Positions 58,992 through 64,000 of a stretch of DNA of 64,000 nucleotides are shown here, piece by piece. Positions within the stretch are counted from its first letter, which is position 1. Each line of letters opens with the position of its first letter. The notes beneath the pieces are model-generated. The model saw only the letters and a list, made by a program, of their open reading frames with translations, searched no databases and had not been told where the DNA came from. The position numbers and the translations under genes were made by a program. The DNA is from Massilia mucilaginosa (GTDB lineage: Bacteria; Pseudomonadota; Gammaproteobacteria; Burkholderiales; Burkholderiaceae_D): positions 62,001 through 126,000 of the forward strand of contig NZ_WHJH01000013.1 in assembly GCF_011682145.1 (NCBI RefSeq). Reading direction: 5' to 3'.

Positions 58992-61649
58992 ATGAGCATC
59001 AACCTGAAAACGCTGATCGGCAAACTCAACGAAACCAGCCGCACCGCCGCCACCCGCGCGGCGGGCATCTGCGTCTCGCTCGGCCAGTACGAAGTCGACA
59101 TCGAACACCTGTTCCTGGCCCTGCTCGAGCAGCCCAAGAGCGACTTCGCGCTGATCGCGCGCCAGTGCGGCATCAGCGCCGGCATGCTCGAAGCGGACCT
59201 GCAGGCCGAGGTCTCGCGCCTCAAGGCCGGCAACTCGCGCACCCCGGTGTTCTCGGTGCGCCTGCCCAAGCTGTTCGAAAACGCCTGGCTGATCGCCTCG
59301 CTCGATATCCAGGCCGGGCGCACGTCCGAAATCCGCAGCGGCCATTTGCTGCAAGCGCTGCTGACCGATCCGGAACTGGCGCAGCTGGCCTTCCGCGGCT
59401 CCAAATTGTTCGGCAAGTTCGACGTCGAACAGATCAAGCACAACCTCGACAAGCTGGCCGCCGGCTCGCAGGAAGCGGTGGCTTCGCAGGCACCGGGCGA
59501 CGCCCAGAGCGGCGACGGCAACGATCCGGTCGGCGACATGGCCGCCAAGGCCGCCTCCAAGACGCCGTCGCTGGACCAGTTCACCACCAACCTGACCGAG
59601 CGCGCGCGCGCCGGCAAGGTCGACCCGGTGATCGGGCGCGACACCGAAATCCGCCAGGCCATCGACATCCTGATGCGGCGCCGCCAGAACAATCCGATCC
59701 TGACCGGCGAAGCCGGCGTCGGCAAGACCGCCGTGGTCGAAGGCCTGGCGCTGCGCATCGCCAGCAACGACGTGCCCGACGTGCTCAAGGGCGTGGAAAT
59801 CCACACCCTCGACATGGGCCTGTTGCAGGCCGGCGCCAGCGTCAAGGGCGAGTTCGAGAACCGCCTGAAAAACGTCATCGACGAAGTCAAGAAAAGCCCG
59901 CACGCGATCATCCTGTTCATCGATGAAGCGCACACCATGATCGGCGCCGGCGGCGCCGCCGGCCAGAACGACGCGGCCAACCTGCTCAAACCGGCGCTGG
60001 CGCGCGGCGAACTGCGCACCATCGCCGCCACCACCTGGGGCGAGTACAAGAAGTACTTCGAAAAGGACGCCGCGCTGGCACGCCGCTTCCAGGTGATCAA
60101 GGTCGAGGAGCCGAGCGAAGAACTGGCCTGCGCCATGTTGCGCGGCATGGCCCCGCTGATGGAAAAGCACTTCGGCGTGCGCGTCTACGACGAAGCGATC
60201 ACCGAAGCGGTGCGCCTGTCGCACCGCTACATCATGGGCCGCCAGCTGCCGGACAAGGCCATCAGCGTGCTCGACACCGCCTGCGCCAAGGTCGCCCTGG
60301 GCCAGAACGCCACCCCGGCACTGATCGAAAACCTGGCGCGCAAGCTCGAACGCATCGACATCGAAGCGGGCGCCCTGCAGCGTGAAGAAAGCGCGGGCGG
60401 CTCGCACGTGGCGCGCCTGAAAGAGCTGGCGGCGCAGCGCACGGCCGCCGCCGAACAGCACACCGCGCTGGCGGCGCGCTGGGAACAGGAAAAGCAGCTG
60501 ACCGAAAAGATCATGGACGGCCGCCGCACCCTGGAAGAAGCAGGGCAGAAGGACGCCAGCAAGGGCAAGGACATCCAGGCATTGATGACCGAACTGCGCA
60601 CCCTGCAAGGCGAGACGCCGATGGTGCCGGTGCAGGTGGACGGCCACGTGGTGGCCGAAATCGTCGCCGGCTGGACCGGTATCCCGCTCGGCAAAATGGT
60701 CAAGGACGAGATCAAGACCGTCTTGAAGCTCAAGGACTTGCTCGAAGAGCGCGTGCTGGGGCAGTCGTACGCGATCGAAGCGGTGGCGCAGCGCGTGCGC
60801 ACCTCGCGCGCCAACCTCGATGATCCGAACAAACCGAAAGGCGTGTTCCTGTTCGTCGGCCCGTCCGGCATCGGCAAGACCGAAACCGCGCTGGCGCTGG
60901 CCGATGTGCTGTACGGCGGCGAACGCAAAATGATCACCATCAACATGAGCGAGTACCAGGAAGCGCACAGCGTCTCCGGCCTGAAAGGTTCGCCCCCGGG
61001 CTACGTCGGTTACGGTGAAGGCGGCGTGCTGACCGAAGCCGTGCGCCGCAATCCGTACAGCGTGGTGCTGCTCGACGAAGTCGAAAAAGCCCACCCGGAC
61101 GTGATGGAGCTGTTCTTCCAGGTGTTCGACAAGGGCGTGATGGACGACGCCGAAGGCCGCGAGATCGACTTCAAGAACACCATCATCATCCTGACGTCCA
61201 ACGTGGCGTCGAGCGCGATGATGCAGGCCTGCCTCAACAAGGCGCCGGAAGAAATGCCGACCCCGGAGCAGCTCGAAGACATGATTCGTCCGCACCTGAT
61301 GAAGCAGTTCAAGCCGGCCTTCCTGGGCCGCCTGAAGGTCATTCCTTACTACCCGCTGGGCGACGACGCGCTGGTCAAGATCATCGAACTGAAGATGCGC
61401 AAGATCGCCCAGCGCATCGCGACCAACCACAAGGCCGACTTCACGTACGACGAAGCGCTGGTCGAAGCGGTGCTGGCGCGCTGCACCGAAGTCGATTCGG
61501 GCGCCCGCAACGTCGACAACATCCTCAACGGCACCTTGCTGCCGGAGATCGCCGAAACCGTGCTGGCCAAGATGGCCGAAGGCGCCGCGATCGCCAAGAT
61601 CAAGGTCAGCGCCGACAAGAAGGGGCAGTTCAAATACACCATCAAGTAA
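58992..61649 (+). CDS. clpV: T6SS sheath-recycling AAA+ ATPase ClpV (TssH)
   Basis: 885 residues. N-domain for sheath binding at ~1-150, first AAA+ with Walker A GEAGVGKT and Walker B HAIILFIDEAHT, a coiled-coil M region at ~440-545, second AAA+ with GPSGIGKT and SVVLLDEVEKAHPD, then a small C-domain. It uses ATP to pull apart contracted TssBC sheaths. AAAGGA lies upstream of the start. It is the last core T6SS gene of this arm. A long open frame on the opposite strand is only a GC-rich shadow. Confidence 0.97.
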   Translation: MSINLKTLIGKLNETSRTAATRAAGICVSLGQYEVDIEHLFLALLEQPKSDFALIARQCGISAGMLEADLQAEVSRLKAGNSRTPVFSVRLPKLFENAWLIASLDIQAGRTSEIRSGHLLQALLTDPELAQLAFRGSKLFGKFDVEQIKHNLDKLAAGSQEAVASQAPGDAQSGDGNDPVGDMAAKAASKTPSLDQFTTNLTERARAGKVDPVIGRDTEIRQAIDILMRRRQNNPILTGEAGVGKTAVVEGLALRIASNDVPDVLKGVEIHTLDMGLLQAGASVKGEFENRLKNVIDEVKKSPHAIILFIDEAHTMIGAGGAAGQNDAANLLKPALARGELRTIAATTWGEYKKYFEKDAALARRFQVIKVEEPSEELACAMLRGMAPLMEKHFGVRVYDEAITEAVRLSHRYIMGRQLPDKAISVLDTACAKVALGQNATPALIENLARKLERIDIEAGALQREESAGGSHVARLKELAAQRTAAAEQHTALAARWEQEKQLTEKIMDGRRTLEEAGQKDASKGKDIQALMTELRTLQGETPMVPVQVDGHVVAEIVAGWTGIPLGKMVKDEIKTVLKLKDLLEERVLGQSYAIEAVAQRVRTSRANLDDPNKPKGVFLFVGPSGIGKTETALALADVLYGGERKMITINMSEYQEAHSVSGLKGSPPGYVGYGEGGVLTEAVRRNPYSVVLLDEVEKAHPDVMELFFQVFDKGVMDDAEGREIDFKNTIIILTSNVASSAMMQACLNKAPEEMPTPEQLEDMIRPHLMKQFKPAFLGRLKVIPYYPLGDDALVKIIELKMRKIAQRIATNHKADFTYDEALVEAVLARCTEVDSGARNVDNILNGTLLPEIAETVLAKMAEGAAIAKIKVSADKKGQFKYTIK

Positions 61650-61755
61650 GCTGGCGGGCCGGGGCGGCAGTCGCGCGCCCTGGCCAGCGGGTGGCCGGCG
61701 CCTCTGCGGGCCGGCCGCGTCCATTCCACATCACTTCCTCGGGCAATCAAGCCGC

Positions 61756-62190
61756 ATGCAGTTTTCCAAAGATTTAACACCCGCCGGCAACCGGCGGATG
61801 GGCAAGTTCGTAATCGTGCTTGGCGTGCTTGCGCTGCTGGTGTCGTTCTGGTTGGGCGCGCACAAACTACTGTTTTACGTGTCCTCCCTAGAGGCGCAGG
61901 GCACGCTGCGCGCAGTCAAGGGCGAGACACTGCCGGCGGTCGAATTCCGCACCATCGACGGCAAGACCGTGCTGTTTGAACCGGAAGGCCGCGGCTATGA
62001 CAGCGCATACATCGGCAAGCGGGTCGATGTCGTCTACTCTGAAACGCAGCCGGAACACGCGTATATCAACAGCGTCACGCAACTGTGGCGCGCGCAGCTG
62101 ATCAGCGGCTATTTCAGCGTCGCCCTGCTCCTGGCCGGGTACCTGACGTTGCGCGGGCACCTGGAGTGGTGGCGCTCGTCGTTCGGCTAG
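61756..62190 (+). CDS. DUF3592-like two-helix membrane protein
   Basis: 144 residues. One membrane helix near the N-terminus (FVIVLGVLALLVSFWLGAH), a ~70-residue extracytoplasmic beta domain (LPAVEFRTIDGKTVLFEPEG, VDVVYSETQPEHAYIN) and a second helix near the C-terminus (ISGYFSVALLLAGYL). This is the DUF3592 layout, whose role is unknown. The ATG at 61756 lacks a good ribosome site. It follows clpV by 106 bases and may or may not belong to the T6SS locus. Confidence 0.75.
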   Translation: MQFSKDLTPAGNRRMGKFVIVLGVLALLVSFWLGAHKLLFYVSSLEAQGTLRAVKGETLPAVEFRTIDGKTVLFEPEGRGYDSAYIGKRVDVVYSETQPEHAYINSVTQLWRAQLISGYFSVALLLAGYLTLRGHLEWWRSSFG

Positions 62191-62242
62191 CCTCGATCGT
62201 CATGGCTTGATGGACGGGAGACCATATCGTCGAGCGCCATCG

Positions 62243-63226
62243 TCAGCGCGGCGCCGGGTCGGGAATGGCGACATTGGCGCCGGGCGGGCAGTCGATCAGG
62301 CAAAAAGGCGTGGCCCGGTGCGCGGCGCGCCCGGCAGCGCCGGCGGCATGTTCGTCGGCGGCCATATCCACCTCGGCGGGAACCGTGTAATTGAAGGGCA
62401 GCGCCGCTTCGCCATGGCGCGCGAAGGCAGTCTGGCCGGGTCCGAACATCGGTCCCGCATGGGGCCTTGAAGGTTCCCCGTGCAGCGCCTTGATGCCGCG
62501 CCATTGCGGCTGCAGGTTGACCGCGCTGGCGCAGCTCTCTGCCCCGGCACCGGGGCACAGCGCCCTGGGGACGCTGTGATAGTAGCTCAGGAACAGCCAG
62601 GGCTGGCGCAGGCGTTTGGCCGGATTGTCGGGCGCCAGGTAGGCGCCGCCGCCGGCCAGGAATACCCGGTCGCCGGTGCGCTTGCCGGTCTTGGGACTGA
62701 TGGCGAAGCCGCGCTTGTCGAATTTGACGATGAAAAACACGCTGGCGAACTGCTTCGGCTTGACCAGGTAGGGCGAGTGCGGCACCGCTTTGTAGAGGTC
62801 CGAGGTTTCTTCGCTGCCTGAACCTTCGCTGGGCAGGTACAGCCAATAGCGGAACGGCCATGGTTCGACCGGCAGGATCTCGCGCGGGCCGATGAAGCTC
62901 CAGCGGTCGACCCAGGTATCGGCGCCTTCGACACGGCAGCGTACCCGTCCCGCCGGGGCGGCCATGCTGATGCAGGCTTCCCAGTTGCCGGCGCCGACAT
63001 CGAGCACCCGCGCATCGAACAGTTCCCGTACCGGCTTGGCGTCGTCCTTGTTGGCATACATCGGCAGCCAGTTCTTGCCGGGGAAGATGGGCACCAGCAG
63101 GTCGTTGCCGAAGTTAGAATACACGCCGCCGGTGACGCCGCCGGCGCCGCACACGCCGGCCGCGCCGAGGAGCAGGGTGCTGACGAGGGCGCGCGGCGCG
63201 CGGCGGAGAAGATCATCGATGGTCAT
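62243..63226 (-). CDS. Exported protein of unknown function near the T6SS locus
   Basis: 327 residues. N-terminal export signal (RALVSTLLLGAAGVCGAGG). Several paired cysteines (CISM, RCRV, ALCPG, SCAS, PFCLIDCPPG) suggest a disulfide-stabilised periplasmic or secreted protein. Trp/Tyr-rich blocks (VDRWSFIGPREILPVEPWPF, YWLYLPSEGSG) are characteristic but I know no family for them. It lies convergent to the DUF3592 gene, with the next gene on the same strand 94 bases upstream. Position next to clpV suggests a T6SS accessory or cargo, unproven. Confidence 0.6.
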   Translation of the reverse strand: MTIDDLLRRAPRALVSTLLLGAAGVCGAGGVTGGVYSNFGNDLLVPIFPGKNWLPMYANKDDAKPVRELFDARVLDVGAGNWEACISMAAPAGRVRCRVEGADTWVDRWSFIGPREILPVEPWPFRYWLYLPSEGSGSEETSDLYKAVPHSPYLVKPKQFASVFFIVKFDKRGFAISPKTGKRTGDRVFLAGGGAYLAPDNPAKRLRQPWLFLSYYHSVPRALCPGAGAESCASAVNLQPQWRGIKALHGEPSRPHAGPMFGPGQTAFARHGEAALPFNYTVPAEVDMAADEHAAGAAGRAAHRATPFCLIDCPPGANVAIPDPAPR

Positions 63227-63320
63227 GGTGTTTGCTGTCAGGTGAGGGAAGAGACGCTTTTCGCTGCGCTATGGTAGCACCGGCACGGCGTGGGCCGCCG
63301 GGACGCGGATCGCCGGCCGC

Positions 63321-63986
63321 TCAGTAAAGATCGAATTTCTCCTTGTGCCGGTCGAGGGCGATGCGGGCGCAGGGCGCGGAAAATCCCAAGGTGCGTCCTC
63401 GGAAGGAAGTCAGGCCCTCGGCGGCGTCGAAGTACTCGGGGCACGGAAAACCGTACACCGTAAAGATGGCTTGCGCTTCGTCCCCGCCCGGCATGATCTG
63501 ATAGGGCGAGCCATGGCCCAGCCTGACCAGCCCGGCCGAGAGCGCCATGACCACCAGCATGAAGCCGACATCGCCCCATGCGAGCACGACGCCGCCTTTC
63601 TCGTACATGAGCAGCGCCATGAACAGCGCGAACACGATCCACATGCCAGCGATGAGGCGCCACATCTCGCGGCGGTTGCCGCGCACGCGCGCCCGCGCGC
63701 CGGACCAGGCCCCGGACGGCAGCAGCATCATCTGGTCGGCCTCGCGGATCAGGCTATGCAGGTGCAGATGCGCGCCGCTGCGCGCCACCACCGCGCGCAC
63801 CCGGTCGCCCTCGGCCAGCTCGCAGGCGTGTTCGAACATGCCATACACCAGCGAGCCTCCCAGGCGCGCGATGAACACGGGCGTCGGCTCTTCCCCTGCA
63901 TCGTACATGACGGTTTCCTCGGTCAGCGCCCGGTGCATGCCGGCGGCGGCCTCGCGCTCGCCCGCGGCCAGGGGAGGATGGCGCAT
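63321..63986 (-). CDS. Two-helix membrane protein, possibly T6SS-associated; 5' end may lie outside the window
   Basis: Up to 221 residues from the ATG at 63986. The N-terminal ~110 residues form a beta-rich domain (EPTPVFIARLGGSLVYGM, GDRVRAVVARSGAHLHLHSL), then two membrane helices (LIAGMWIVFALFMALLM, GFMLVVMALSAGLVRLG) and a cytoplasmic tail with FRGRTLGFSAPCARIALD. The layout matches small membrane proteins often annotated as putative T6SS effectors in Burkholderiales, recognised only loosely. An ATG at 63908 has a better GAGGAAA site, but the residues before it fit the domain, and the frame stays open to the window edge. Confidence 0.55.
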   Translation of the reverse strand: MRHPPLAAGEREAAAGMHRALTEETVMYDAGEEPTPVFIARLGGSLVYGMFEHACELAEGDRVRAVVARSGAHLHLHSLIREADQMMLLPSGAWSGARARVRGNRREMWRLIAGMWIVFALFMALLMYEKGGVVLAWGDVGFMLVVMALSAGLVRLGHGSPYQIMPGGDEAQAIFTVYGFPCPEYFDAAEGLTSFRGRTLGFSAPCARIALDRHKEKFDLY

Positions 63987-64000
63987 GCGGCGCGCGAGCT

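Noticed and set aside
58782-61724. A ~980-codon open frame antisense to clpV
   Set aside because: It lies opposite a gene with unmistakable ClpV motifs and has the low-complexity composition of a GC-rich shadow.
1-64000. CRISPR arrays, rRNA, tRNA genes or an intact prophage
   Set aside because: No regularly spaced repeats, no conserved rRNA stretches or cloverleaf with CCA-type end was noticed, and there are no phage structural genes apart from the phage-like T6SS components.

Overview
The window is high-GC DNA (roughly two-thirds G+C by eye) with dense, start-stop-overlapping operons. The gene content (an NrtR-controlled NAD salvage operon, CheV, a PQQ-type sugar dehydrogenase, TonB receptors and a type VI secretion locus with a TPR lipoprotein ahead of tssB) points to a betaproteobacterium of the Burkholderiales, most likely Oxalobacteraceae (Massilia/Telluria/Duganella-like). 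That placement is an inference from gene content and order. I saw no rRNA, tRNA or CRISPR array.

Layout. 1-989: the start of an unknown membrane protein and kptA (tRNA/RNA 2'-phosphotransferase, NAD-dependent). 1124-9352: an NAD island. The Nudix-fold repressor NrtR reads leftward. Rightward, an almost gap-free operon encodes a nicotinamidase-like hydrolase, pncB, nadE, a NadM-Nudix fusion, an ADP-ribosylglycohydrolase, pnuC and a NadR-like bifunctional enzyme. Face-to-face promoters at 1879-1923 share one inverted repeat that is the obvious NrtR operator candidate. 9480-12657: a hemerythrin-like protein, a membrane protein, a Crp/Fnr regulator, a cupin and a GNAT enzyme. 12676-15767: oleate hydratase and a secreted glucose/sorbosone dehydrogenase, divergent around a perfect FNR/Anr-type box. 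15709-17574: a GAF-EAL signalling gene split by one in-frame TAA. 18052-26055: cheV, alpha/beta hydrolase, EcsC, SMP-30-like protein, three tandem AIM24 genes and an EamA transporter. 26100-27980: a patch of lower GC with an IS5-type transposase remnant and an orphan gene.

27979-45936 is the most interesting block: a complete glucan-use locus arranged around a LacI-family regulator. Leftward: ABC ATPase and a 1260-residue GH94 phosphorylase. Rightward: LacI, TonB-dependent receptor, GH144-type endo-beta-1,2-glucanase, ABC binding lipoprotein, two permeases, a 1027-residue secreted alpha-barrel protein of no recognised specificity and a GH1 beta-glucosidase. Two LacI-type operators sit on the two divergent promoters. 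Together these suggest uptake and phosphorolysis of beta-1,2-glucan (sophoro-oligosaccharides).

45950-49875: a lower-GC tandem pair of unknown paralogues with a possible third fragment, an exported protein, a monooxygenase-fold protein, a small HD hydrolase, a DnaQ-fold nuclease and a membrane-anchored protein. 49967-61649: T6SS genes tssL, tssK (leftward) and TPR lipoprotein, tssB, tssC, hcp, tssE, tssF, tssG, clpV (rightward). tssA, tssJ, tssM, vgrG and PAAR are not in the window and may lie beyond the right edge, where three more membrane/exported unknowns (61756-63986) begin.
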